Source: Parus major (Eukaryota > Chordata > Aves > Passeriformes > Paridae). From it: 64,000 nucleotides of DNA. Under the pieces are notes generated by a model. The model had not been told where the DNA came from. It searched no databases and saw only the letters and a list, made by a program, of their open reading frames with translations. Both the position numbers and the translations under genes were made by a program. Location: assembly GCF_001522545.3 (NCBI RefSeq), contig NC_031768.1, forward strand, positions 6,323,555 through 6,387,554, in the 5' to 3' direction. Every line of letters begins with the position of its first letter. The stretch's first letter is position 1. This document shows positions 35,696-48,173 of the stretch, one piece after another.

Positions 35696-38600
35696 ATCGG
35701 TTTTAGAAAGCTGATTAAGAAGGAAGGAGTTAAAAATACTTAAATTAATGAAAGGCTGGCCCAGCATTTCTATGGTTTATGTGATATAGCTGAAGAACTT
35801 AAAGGTGGAAAACATGGAAGTTTAAAAGTGGGAAACAGCTTTCCATAATGCCCAGTGGATCTGTGGAATTAATTTCTGCTGTGTGCTACTGAGACCAAGG
35901 AAGAGCCTTTCATTCAGGGAAAGATGGGGTGACATTGCAAGAGTCTCAGTTGTATGTAAAGGTGGGAGAAAAAACCAGTTTAGGTTTCTCTCTAGTTTTT
36001 TAATAATTTTTGGTGCAGTTCATGATGAAATTCCAGCTGATCCTACCTTTTCCCTGTGTAAATATAGTAATACAGGCTTGTGTAAATTCTCCCCCTCAAG
36101 TAGTTGTTAGCAGCCACTTTTCAAAGTTGAATGCTAAGATAATGATCAAGGAAGGCATGGCATATATCCCTCTAGTGAACAGCTTTTCAAAGTTTATTAA
36201 ATAATGCATTTGGGGAGAGATTGCTAATAAATCATCTATTTGTTTTCTGTTATCTTAATGGGATAATCTATTTCCTGAAATTATTTATTTTTAGTTAAAG
36301 AAACATTGGGCAGTATATTTTAATTTAAAGTGAGATGCCAGTGTGAGCTTATTACTGAATTTTAAGAGGCCAGAATTTGGCTAAAACTTTGAAGGCTGTT
36401 TCTGCTTCAGCAGTCAGACTGGAATTAAATGTTGTAGTTAAAAGACAGAGCTCCCAGATTCAAGTGCATTTGTCATGAGGGCTTAAGACGGGGAGAGGCA
36501 AAAAGAGTAAAATGCAGGAGTCAGGACTGTAATTCAGTAATTCTGCCTGTGCAGACGCCATAAATTACAGTGAATTCAGTACTGTAAAAAAGCATCAGTA
36601 ATACCTCCCCCTAACCTTTTGAAAATTGTTGGAAATCTCAAAGAATTACTTTAAAAATCAAACTTTTATGGTACGCAGCTCCCTGGGGTCTGTAGATGAT
36701 AGCAGGAAAAGATAATGTTCATCCAAACTACAACAACATGACATTTTGGAAGGGAGATTGTGGGGGAAAAAATAATAAATTATTCACCCTAGGACTGTGC
36801 AGGGGCTGGGTGGGTGGTGGGGGAGAAGAAGAGTCAAATCTAGCAGGGGAAGGAGGTGCCATCCTCCCTTGTTGGATTGGGAAGCAGGTCTGATGCCATG
36901 TGATGTCCCAGTACTGGGACATGTGGAAGAGCTGGTGTTTCTTATTTCAGGGTAGTTTGGGAAGTGAGTCAGCTGACATTCATCAGGACCTGTAAGACCA
37001 GAAGCCACTTTTAATAAAGATAATTGTGGGATGAGTGTGAACAAAACATCTGGTACTGATACAGCACAGCCTGAACCTTTTGGTTGTGTTTGGTCCCACA
37101 TTCAAGCTTGGAGGCACCTAAACCTTGGAGTGCTGTGGGAGGCTGGCACAGAGCTTTAATATGGGGTTTGGAGCTCACAGCCTGGGCTGGACACAGCACA
37201 GCCAACTCCAGCACAACTGGGGCCAGGCTTGCTCTAGAAAATCTTGCTGGACTTAGGCTGACTCCAATTCGTAGCTTGGGTAAACCAGTGCAGTGGTACA
37301 AATTTGTGTAGTTCATGGATTCCACCCTCGGAGGTTTTCTGCCTTCCTCACCCTCTCCCCTTTTCCCAGTTCTTTGGAGCAGTCTGTATTCCTGCCTTCC
37401 TCACCCTCTCCCCTTTTCCCATTTCTTTGGAGCAGTCTGTATTCCTGCCTCCCTGCTGTAGTTTTGCCTGCCTTCTATTTTTTCACAGTTCCCCGGAACA
37501 GTGCACCACATCATACACTGAGCTGTGAAAAAGAGGAAATGTAGTGCTTCAAAATGAGGTGAAGTTGGGAATAAATCCCACAAGTCAGCTCAGCTATGGG
37601 ACTTCCCAACAGCTAATGCCTCTGGCTTAGCTCAGGGGGGGCTGGAGGCTGCATTCCCTTTCTTTTTCCTGGGAAACCTCTCCTGTCTTCAGTGCCCTGC
37701 CTTCCAAACTATAAGGGATTTTGGCATGAGATAACCTCGGTGTCTGCTGCTGACATATTGTGGGGTGTGGATATATCTCAGTGCTCCTGGGGCATGGACA
37801 GGAACTTGGTCCAGGTTTACCTGAAGTCATTTGTAAACAGTTGAATGAGCTGCTTGAGGTGGGAATGCTCCAACAGGAAGAAAGGAAAGCAGGTTACACC
37901 CAGGATATTTTCCTGCCCATTTGGTAGGATGCTTACCTGGGAACTGGAATGTATTGTTACATATTCAGTCCTTGATCAGGTCTTTTTGGTTTCACCATCA
38001 AACCACACAAAATCAAGTCCTCATAGCCCTAATCTGTACAAAAACATTTCTGCACATGTGGACTGTATATTAAAAAAAATACTTAATAGAAATGTTAATC
38101 CACAAAGAGAATTGAGTATTGAATTATATGATTCCCATTTAATATAGATAATTTGAGCTTTTGTCACAACAAGAGGCTCTCAAATACTTGTCATACACTC
38201 ATGGGACCTGGAGAATTATGACCAATCTATCTAGCAGGATTTGTAATTGAACATCTTATTTTCTTGAAGTATTAATGGCAAAGTAGAGGTTATTTTGGTT
38301 TTTTGTGTGCTTAACAGACAGCAAGCTCATACTGCAGCCAAATTACAGATTTTTATTTACAGATTTCAAATCCTCTCCAGTGAGGCAATCAAAATGCCTT
38401 GATAGCCGACATATTGCTGAGACAGAAATCCAAGCCAAAATACATCTGAATTAATCTGTAAATGTAAGAAAACCCTACAGATGTGTGAAAGGAATGTTTG
38501 AAAATCAAGAGTTGCCAAATATTATTTCAAAATCCACTTGGGCCAATAAAGAGGAGGAAGGAAAATTAACAGCAATCAGGGAGTCTATATTCTTAATGCT

Positions 38601-39055
38601 TTTATAACAGTGTATGATTGTTAAAAAACATTGAGAAAATGCCTTTCTACAACATTAATAATATCTTTTCTATTTATATGGAATATAAATATATGACAAT
38701 ATCTAATTTTCAAACTTAAAAGCTGAATTGCATGCTGGCTTCTTTAGGAGATTAGTTTTGAGGTGGCATGTGCGAGTACAGCCAAGCACATGCTCCAGTG
38801 ACTCACTGGTTTGTATGTGAAAGCAAAGGTAGAGCAGTCCAGGGACACGTTTCTCCTCTTTTTATGTTATTACAGGACTCTCTGGCTATGCTTTCAAACC
38901 GTCAGGCAGTCTGCACAGAATCAGGAAACCAGGGAGTTTGTGGGGGAGTTAAGGGTAAGGTACAAGAAGAGGAATTTTTCTGCACGTGGGTGTCAAGTTG
39001 GGTACCCTGTATCCTGCTCAGGTCAATGTTCTGTGGCAAGTCTGCCTTACTGGAA
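35696..39055. other. intergenic sequence without recognisable gene
   Basis: Includes the 53-bp tandem duplication and otherwise unremarkable AT-rich DNA. Confidence 0.6.
37339..37444. repeat. 53-bp tandem duplication
   Basis: Two copies (37339-37391 and 37392-37444) of a pyrimidine-rich unit beginning CTGCCTTCCTCACCC and ending AGCAGTCTGTATTC, about one or two differences apart. The start of a third copy follows. Confidence 0.93.
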
Positions 39056-39425
39056 ATCACAGACTCACAGAATGGTTTGGGGTGGAGGGGATCTTAAAGA
39101 TCATCTCATTCCAACCTCCTGCCATGGGCAGGAACACCTTCCACCCGTCCAGGTTGCTCAGAGCTCAATCCAGCCTGGCCTTGAACACTTGAACACTTAA
39201 GCACAGAGAGGGGACATCCACAACTTCTTTGGGCAACCAGTGCCAGGGCCTCACCACCCTCACAAGGAAGAATCCTTCAAACATCTGATCTAAACCTGTC
39301 CTCTGACAGTTTGAAAACCTCCTTGTCCTGCCACTCCATGCCCTTGCACAGTCTCTCAAACTTTTCCACAGGTCACCCCAAAGCTTTCTCTTTTCCAAGC
39401 TGAACAATCCCAATTTTTCCTTTTC
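39056..39425 (-). mobile_element. CR1 3'-end fragment
   Basis: It starts with AATCACAGACTCACAGAATGG, then AAAGATCATCTCATTCCAACC, AACACCTTCCACCCGTCC and CACAAGGAAGAATCCTTC. Minus-strand CR1, reading away from the + strand CR1 that begins just to its right. Confidence 0.92.
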
Positions 39426-39469
39426 CCTTTGAACCCCACAGGCAGAGGTTGCAGGAGTAGCAGCTCTGC

Positions 39470-40005
39470 TGGGGAAGGCCTGGGAGTTATGATGGACTTG
39501 GAATTCAAAGGAACACTGCAGTCACTGCACATGGCAGAAAACACAGGCCGAGGTGCCTGAGGAGGAGCGTGGTGAGCAATTATGGAAATTTGTTATCTGC
39601 CTGTCTGTACTCAGCCCTGGGGGACCTCACCTGGAATACCATGACTGCTTGTGGGCCCTCCAGTTCAAGAGAGGTGTTGAGAAAGAAGAAAGGGTCCAGA
39701 GAAAAACACCTAAGCTGATGAGGATTCTAAAGCATCAGGGCTGCCAGGTGAGCTGAGGTTGTTCAGCCTGGGGAAGAGAAGGCTGAGGGTGAATGTGGAG
39801 CAGTTACAGCCCCTGAAGGGGAGTCACAAAGGTGATGGAACCAAACCTTTCTCAACAAGGGGCAGCAGCCACAAGAGCTGTGGCTTGGGAAGGTCACACT
39901 GGACTTTAGGAAAGGATCTTCCAGGAGGAGGGTGGTGCAGCAGCAGGACAGCTCACCCAGGTGGTGTGGGTGCACCCTCCTCAGGAATTTACAGGATTTG
40001 GCTGA
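39470..40005 (+). mobile_element. CR1 fragment, head to head with the preceding copy
   Basis: GGACCTCACCTGGAATACC, GGGCCCTCCAGTTCAAGAG, AGGGTCCAGAGAAAAACACC, GTTGTTCAGCCTGGGGAAG and ACTGGACTTTAGGAAAGG are internal CR1 blocks on the + strand. The usual TATGATTCTATGA tail is missing. Confidence 0.85.
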
Positions 40006-43000
40006 ACAAAGCTGACCAACCATCCTGCTGTGAGCAGCAAGATCCAGCACTCCCCTTCTGTGAACATCAGGTGTTGTTATCCTGCTTGGCCCCTCCATCC
40101 TTCTCCTGGGTTTAGCCTTGTGCTCCTTCACATCTGAACGTGCAATAGAAATGCTTTCTGTGGCTGCTCTCTTCTTACTGTTCACACAGAGCAGGAAAAA
40201 TAGATTCTGAGGGGGTGTGGCACTGCTATTAATTCAAGGTTTTCACTTAAAATAAGGGAGAAAAGCAAATTTATTTATTTTATCAACATTGGAAAGATTA
40301 GAGACCTGCTGGGTTTTTTTTCAGTGGTATTAGATTTGCTTTTAGAAAATTAAGATTCTCTGGTAGCTGACACACAGGAATTTGTGTATGTGTGTGCTTT
40401 GCTTGGAGCTGTTGCAGCAAATTTTTAAATATGGAACAGCCAGAAAAAAATGCATTTCTTTCTTTTTTTTTTCAATAGGCACGCCTACACTAATTTAAAA
40501 ATAGTAAACTGGGGCAAGGTAAGTATCACAGAGCCTGATGTGAAAAAAATACATTGATAGAAAATAAGGAATAGAATATGTGATGAAGATTGACACTGCA
40601 AGTAAAAAAGAGGATAAAAAATAACACAGGATAACGGAAGATGCAAAGTGATTAGGGAGCACCAAGAGAGATGGGAATGGAAAGTTGGTGACAGATGAGG
40701 CTGATGAGGCAAAGGGCCTAAAGGAATTCCTCGCCCCAGTAATCACAAAGGGAGCAGAAGGCAATATCCCAGGAACTGGGATTTGTTTTCCTCAGGGAAG
40801 GAATGAAAATGTCAAAAGGTTTTACTCTCGCACTGGAGTGGATAATAAGGCAATTAGTACTATTAAAAAGTTCTCAGAGCACCCAGACTGGAGTAATAAA
40901 TCACATCCTAGGATTGTAAAGAGTGGGAGATTCTGGAAAGCTTTTGTGGGACAGTTGTGATAACTTACTGGAATGGGAATCACTGAGGACTGGTGAGTGT
41001 TTAATGAAGTTTGGGCATTTACAGATCTCTGAGCTTGACTGCACTTGACCTCAGGAGAAACTAGACTGGTGAGTCATGGCTGTGTAGATTTTTAAGTGGC
41101 AACATGAATATATTATTTAAAATACACCATTTTAACATACATGCCACGGGAGAAGTATATAATACAAATTATTTGGAGTCTGCTGCACAAAAGATTTATG
41201 CAAATAATCTCTATTAATAGGATTTCTCAGTGCAAATCCTTTCTTGTCAATAGGAGAAGAGCAATGGTATGCTTATGATTTACTTTTGTGAAGGGTTTCT
41301 GACGTTTCTACAATTTCAAATGGTGTTTTTCCCTACATTAGGGATATAAGAGAGGAAATGACTGGTAACCTTTGGCAAAGCTCTGTAAATATGTGAACTA
41401 TGCAGTTTCCCATCCACAGGTTGAATAAGAAGGGAGAGGAATACAAATCCTTCGTATGCTATACCTACACACACCTTCTTTTGGTCTCCACACCTTTGTA
41501 TTGCTTGATGCATTTTAGAAAGAAACACGAGTCATTTATAGCATGGTTTAACTGCTGCCAATAAAAATGAACTAAAATAAAAATAACAGGCAAACTCCTC
41601 TGCTTGATATTGTGGGCTGGTTGAATCCTGTGCTGCCCAGAGGGGCGAGATCTTTTCATCCCCATCCATCCCAGGGATTGGAGCTTTGGGGGCTGCCTGT
41701 GGTGGGGCTGACAGGGTATGGACTGACAGCCCAGGCTCATCCTCCTCCCAGCCTGGAGCAGCCTGAGATGAAAAAGGGCTGAAGGAATGAGAGCAGGCAG
41801 GAGGAAGGTCACAAACTGCAGAGGGTGTTTCATTTACCTTCTCCTACAGCTGCATTCAGTTCCTTCCTTGGGGAGCACCACAGGGACCTCTGTTCAGGGT
41901 GAAAATAAGGAAATAAGAAAATGGGATGGAAAAGTCTGAACCTTTTGAGGGCAGCAGCCTCTGCAGAAAGCGTTTGAATAAACCAGTCCCTCTTCAGCTG
42001 GCAGGAGGAATCAGCTGCCAGAAGATGCCAACAAAAGGGTGGAAAAGGTGCTTCCAAGGGTGCTTCCACAGTGCCCAGCACCAGCAGCACACCCCTGATG
42101 GGGCTGGCCAGAGGAAACCAGTGAGGCAGGAGCTGTGGGAGCTGTGGGGAATAATCACCACTGGGAAAATGAGAGGAGCGTTCAGGGACACAAAGATCTT
42201 CCCCATCTACAGCAGCCACCCTGCCCAGTGCACTGACACTGCACCTGCCTGAGGGGCTCCTTCTCCAGGGCTTATGCAGGCCCAGATCCCAGACAGGGGT
42301 CAGTGGGACATGACCATCCCTGCAGGGATCACAGACCCTCACAGATCCTGCAATTCTCACGTGGTTCCCAAGGCTGGGGACCTGATGGGACCGAAGTGCA
42401 GCTGCCCTGCAGAGCCCACAGAGCTGCCAAGGCCAACCTTGACAGGGCATCCGGAGCTGGGACCTTGGGCAGTCCTGCTCCCATCTGAGGAGGAGCTCCT
42501 CTTCTCCCCAGCTCCCCATGGGCCCCAGCTCATCCTCCAGCACAGCCTCTGCTCGGCACCTGCTCTGCCAGCTTTGGGTGTCCAAGCTCATCTTTGGTTG
42601 AATTTCAGCACTTGGGAAAAATAAAGACGTAGCTGAATCCAGCTGGAATTAGCTTGCTGAGGGCCAGAAAATCTGGTAGGGAGGCAGTGAGTGGCTGTGT
42701 GTGCCCAAGCAGGCACCATCCCCTGTGGTTTGTGCTCTGTGACCCACCTGAGTCCTTCCTTCACCTCAGGTGACAAAGTTAATTCCTGCTTTTCCACACC
42801 ATGGAACATGGACAGGACACAGCCATACCCCTGGTGTTTTGCAGCAGCTTCTCTCCATGTGTGGGACAGAACCCCTGAGGCTGGCAGGGACATCAGGAGC
42901 TCAGACAGCTTTACCTCAAGGGACAGCAGGCATCCCAAAAAATCTGGTTATGTCTGTGCAGTGGGAGGTAACACCAAAAACACAACCTGATCATCCCTGA

Positions 43001-46000
43001 TTTCTGACCAAGCTGCCTCACCTTTGTTGCTGTTATTTTAAAGGATTCAATATGTTTCCCTGCAGGTGTTTTCCTACTTGTATTCTTGAGCTCTACCCCA
43101 AACTGTTCTCAGCTTTCGCACCTCTGACTGTAATTGTACCTCTCTAATCTGTGCAGAGACTTTCTGGGGGCTTTCTCAGGGCCTGACTCGAGGTTACACA
43201 GCTGTGCTGTGCCAGGGCTGGGCCTCAGGTCCTTGGTGCCCAGGCAGCTGAGCTCCCTGGGGAGGCTACAGAGGCTGGGAGAGCAGCACTGCACTGCCTG
43301 TGTTGCAGTGTGGGCATTTTGGGAAAGACAACCAAGCCTATAAAACCATGCTTTGCTCCCCAGGTAACACAGATGGGCATTGCCCCGACTTTTATTGACT
43401 TAGAGGTATCAAGGCAGTGCCCACAGGTGTTAGCCATCATTTTTGCTGCTCCTGAGGAGCTATATGACATGCAAAACTGCTTTTGCTGAGTGAAATTTGA
43501 GCACAAACATTTCTTCAAATTGCTAAATTTGCTAATTGCTAATTCATTCCTGTGCAACATGTATTATTCTCAGTTTTGGGTTTGAGTGTTTTTCCAGCCT
43601 GCTCAGCATCAGGAGACACACACAGTCTTGTTTTCTCCTTGCTTCGTCCTTGATTCCCTTCAAGACAATCAGCAGTGATCTCCCCAGAGCCATTATCTAA
43701 ACTGGAATGGTGGTTGAGGCATCCACTGGTGGTGTGTGGCTTTTCAAAGCCTGTCAGCACTTCACATGGATGAGCAGCAGTGCTGACTGATTCAGATTTC
43801 AGAGAGGGCTCCTTACCCCTGAAAAACAGGCTCCATTTTTCAGAGAAGGCAAAAGGTGTTTTGTGCAAGAAGTTCCTTTTTGAAGAGAGGAGACACACCC
43901 AAAGCCAGACTGAAGTGGCAGCATCAGTCCCAGCCCAATGACAAAACGCTCCTGACTTCCTAAATCAGTGTATTTTGGTTTTGTTGTTTATCTGCACCAC
44001 TTTTCCTAATTTCCAGCATTGTAAGAAGTAGGAAGTCTGGTTGTGTTATTACCCAGATTACCTAATGTACCTGGGCTCAGCAATCAGTGACTTAGGCCAC
44101 TGCAAGTTCGGTAGGGAATCAGAGGCACCAGTCAATTAAAGTCTCCAAACATTTTTATTGGAACAAAATTTCAAACCTTTATCTCAGTAAAAGAATTAAC
44201 AGATTGCACACAGCACTGGTAAATAAGAGCATCAATTTAATGTCTGACAGGTCACCTCCCAAAGGAATAAACCTGTGCTGCAGAGGGATAGAGATGGTTT
44301 TCAAATGGTCATTCCTGTCTCCTTCTTTTGTGAAAACTGCCTATTTTGTGGTCAAGTGGTATAAAAGCAAAATAATTTGGAAGAGTTATTTTAAAGCTGA
44401 AATCAGGTTCTCAGAAAATCTGTCTCCCAATCTTCCAGTAGGTACAAGGTTGTTATAAAGAGGATTATCATCACCCGCTCATCACGTCCATCAAAACAAG
44501 AACGACAAATCAGCTTTGAAGTAAAGAAGATTTAGGAGAGGGAATAGAGAAAATTTCCTAATGATGGGAATCATGCAGTACTGGAAGACATAACCTAGGA
44601 ATGCCCTTATATACCCATGACTAAAATCTGCATTGTTACACAGAGGGATTTAAATCACTAAATCACAATGACATAAGACCCTTTAATCCTGGCATCTGCT
44701 GTATTTGTAACTGGAATGTTTTTTCAGTCTTTTTTTTTTTCTTTTTTTTAGATCCTGTATTAATATGCCAGTGAATTTTATGACACAATGAGTGGCATTT
44801 GCAGTATCTCGCTGTGATCTAGATGGGGAAGCAACATTTGAAGGTGACACAAAGTTATCTAGGTTAGGCTGAGCCAATGGAGAGAAAAGAATTCCCAGAA
44901 GTTTTGTCCAGTCTGAGCATGAAGGCAGTGTGACAAAAAAGCTGTGTTTGTTCTCCTCTATGCAAAATCATGTCCAGCAGATGGAGTGACCTGGAGCCCT
45001 CTGCACCGTGCTTGGTCCTAAATCACAAACAGCAAAGTCAGAGAAAGACTGGGAAATTCACCTGGATGCTCAATGTAAACCAGTGGTCAAATCACAAACA
45101 GGATGTTGGGGGTTATTTGGAGTGGAACAGAAAACAGGTTCAATATGATGATATTTCAGTGCTGTTAAGGTTTAGTGATTCCCCTGGAATACTGGAGCTG
45201 GTTCTGGTCAGCCTAATGCTCTGCAGAGATCTGCTCAGAAGAGCTGATTTAGCTTAAGGAGCTTACCCAGATCTCTCTGCAGACAGGAACGAGCTCTGGC
45301 TCCCTCCTAGGAGATATTTCAGGGATCTCATGGTAGGTGACTCCAGCGCCCTTCAGAACAACCAGGTTTTCTCCCTTAAACCAGAGGCAGCCCTTTCTCT
45401 ATCAAGACAGAAATGTAATGATTCATGAAAACTGTGAGAGAAGTTGTGAAAAAAACCCAAATGAAAACTGAGGAAGCTGAGAAAACCAAGAGCAGGTAGA
45501 CCTGGCACTTCTGACTTTTTAATAGCATGACAGCAAAACCCCACAGTGACGCAGAGAGGCAGGGGATGAGAAGAGAGGAAGGTTGTTCCACACAGTGAGG
45601 GGATGAAGCTTCACTGCCTTGACAGCCTTGCAGGATTAAAGAAAATATCATCCTCTCCTCAGCTGATGGGACAACCAGCAGCTGTGCTGGAAGGGCTGAA
45701 ACACAATCAGCCCCAGGGCTTGGGTTGCTGCATGTCAGATTATGACTTCAGTTAATGTTGAAGCTGGATTCTCTTATTTACCCTTCTTTCACCAACAAGC
45801 AGTTTAATCACTCAGCTCCTGTGTGTCACTCCCCTCACACAGCTTCTGTGTTTCTGTTTCTTCCCAACATGTCTGGCCCAGCTACTTCCAGAGACAAAAT
45901 TTCCCATCCTCTGGATCGGTTCCTGTGACCTCCTCAGCCATTTCTGAGTGAGAACACAATTTCCAGCTGTACCGAAGGAAAAGGGGTTCACAGGGACAGG

Positions 46001-47489
46001 CCTGAATGCGCACCTTGGAGCAGATGATGAGCCAGATTTCAATGAGTGAAAGGCCATCCATCCCCTCACCTTTCCAGCTTCCTGCCAGGCCAAAACTGCA
46101 GGGACACACCAAGAAATCCGGGGTGAGAAACAGTGCACACCCCCATTTACAACATCCCACTGACTCTATTGTTTCTAATTCCCTGGCTTCACAATTCCCT
46201 GCCTCAGCTTTTAACAGAAGCACTATATTTGTCCCCTTCTAGTGTTCTTTAAAAAAGACACTAAGCTTTCTGAGTTTCCCAGCATCATCTGCTGATTTTC
46301 CTACCCATGGAGTAATTCTTCCCTTGTTTTCCTTTTTGTTACTAAAAAAAGTACCCTTAAAATGCTTTATCAGTATAAGCAAAGAATAGGAAAAGTATTT
46401 TATTTTGTGCTTTAGACTTTCTGATTTTGTCTCTGTATGCTCATGCTGAGCTTTTTTTTTTTTTTACATTCATTTTTAGATATTTGACCTAGTTTCTATG
46501 TTCTGTACTCTCCCTTCTTGCACTTGGGATCATAGAAGAGCTTGTGATTGCACAGATATCTCCTACTGCATTTTCTATCCTTTCTACACACTGGGATATT
46601 TTGTGATTCTGCTGCTAGAGTCTTTTGTTTATTTATTTATTTATTTTTATTTTTAATGAACCATCAACTCATTCTGGAACTCCTTTCTTCCACAGATCTG
46701 ATCCCCAAAGGAATTTATCCTCTGTATTAAGTCTGCTGCCTTCAAGTCCTTTGCCTTGAGGTTGATGTCATCCTCCCTGCATTCCCTGAGGTTCACAAAT
46801 CCTGTAACTCTCTCACCAACATTCTCCTCCACTTTTGCATTCCCGAGTTATTCCTCTCCCATGGTAGGAACCCCAGGACTCCAGGATCCCCACCTGGGAA
46901 GCTGCTTTCTGTATTGCTGCCTGGCAAAAGGCTGGTGACACTCACCAAGGGCTGTGCCCTACTTTATCATGTCCCTCAGAACTATGAGGGTGGTTAAAGA
47001 CCCCTCAAACCAATTAGCTCTGTTTCTTCATTGAGGGTTTGTTGTTTTTTTTTTTCTTCCAAATTACTGCTATCTGCTCAAGAGTGAGTCTCCCATCTCT
47101 GAATTTCTTATTTAGGGGTAAGAGGCAGAATGTAATGGATGTGATTTTGTTATTTCCTGCTACCATTTAGAGATCAGGTTTATCGAGCTCCACACTCTTT
47201 GTCTGAGAAGGGATGTGTGTATCTGCTTTTCCCTCACCAGTTCCTATTTCTCCAGCTCAGTTCACTGCTTCCCATTTCTCCCTGCTGCCTCCAGCCTGAT
47301 GCAAACCCTGCAGAGGATCCTGGTGGGAGGGGAGGGCAGAGCCCTGGCAGCCCCTGACCCTTCCCTGCTTGAGAGTTGCACAGAGCAGTTCCTCTTCACA
47401 GGCAGGACCTCTAAGAGAGATTATTTCACCCTTCCAAAAAGTCACATAAATTAGGCAGTAAAATTTTTCCCAAACAGCAGCCATGACTT
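40006..47489. other. intergenic sequence with G+C-richer islands
   Basis: About 41600-43350 and 45800-46250 are richer in G+C than the surroundings. They have long overlapping frames (minus strand 41830-42591 is the longest, 253 codons) but no motif or family I recognise. CpG density is low, so this is not a typical promoter island. Confidence 0.55.
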
Positions 47490-47624
47490 AACTATCAGGA
47501 CCACTTTATTTCCTATTTCTTTAACAGGCAGCTTTTCTTCTTGAACATAGACCACTTAAAATTTGATGCTGAGATCACTCAGTTCAGTCTGATTCGATCT
47601 TGTCATCTTCGCTATGAACTGTCC
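47490..47624 (-). other. candidate minus-strand terminal exon (unassigned)
   Basis: Reading the minus strand, a T-rich tract ending TTGTAG precedes an open stretch encoding T-V-H-S-E-D-D-K-I-E-S-D and a TGA at 47584-47586. A canonical AATAAA (plus strand TTTATT, 47505-47510) follows 74 nt later, with a GT-rich stretch beyond it. Another frame also stays open for 22 codons. I recognise no family, and upstream exons are not evident. It could be the end of a lncRNA or chance. Confidence 0.2.
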
Positions 47625-48141
47625 CTACAATTTGAAACAGAAACATCACAGCTACATTAAATACCAATAAAATTATGTGCAAATACAAAGATTAACTCAT
47701 TCTAACTTGATTTTTCACAGCATGATCCTATCCTCCTCATCCACATAAAAATTATTCAGCCGCAAAAGGCCCTTGAGCATAGCATGACATTTACAGCATC
47801 TCTGAGTGTTTCTTGTTTGTTTCTCATAAATTTCCTTCGGTAATAACTTAGTCACTCAGCAACACTCCACAGCACACACATACATTACATGATTATCTCA
47901 TATTTTATACAACACACGTTAAAGTAATTAATTTTCCCTGGCAAATGTCATACCAGTTAGTTCATCTTTAGGAGCCAAATATTTGTGCAACCATTTGTTA
48001 CAAATATATGCACAAGCACAGAACACTTCAGCTCCCTGGTACTTATTACGTGTAATTTAAAGGGACATTGTTGAGGTTGTTACAGTCTCAACTTTCAAGG
48101 TAGTTTTTGTTGAAATTCCCTTGAATATTGAACTTCAACTC

Positions 48142-48173
48142 ATTTATTTATTTATTTATTTATTTATTTATTT
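48142..48173. repeat. (ATTT)8 microsatellite
   Basis: Eight perfect ATTT units. Confidence 0.97.
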
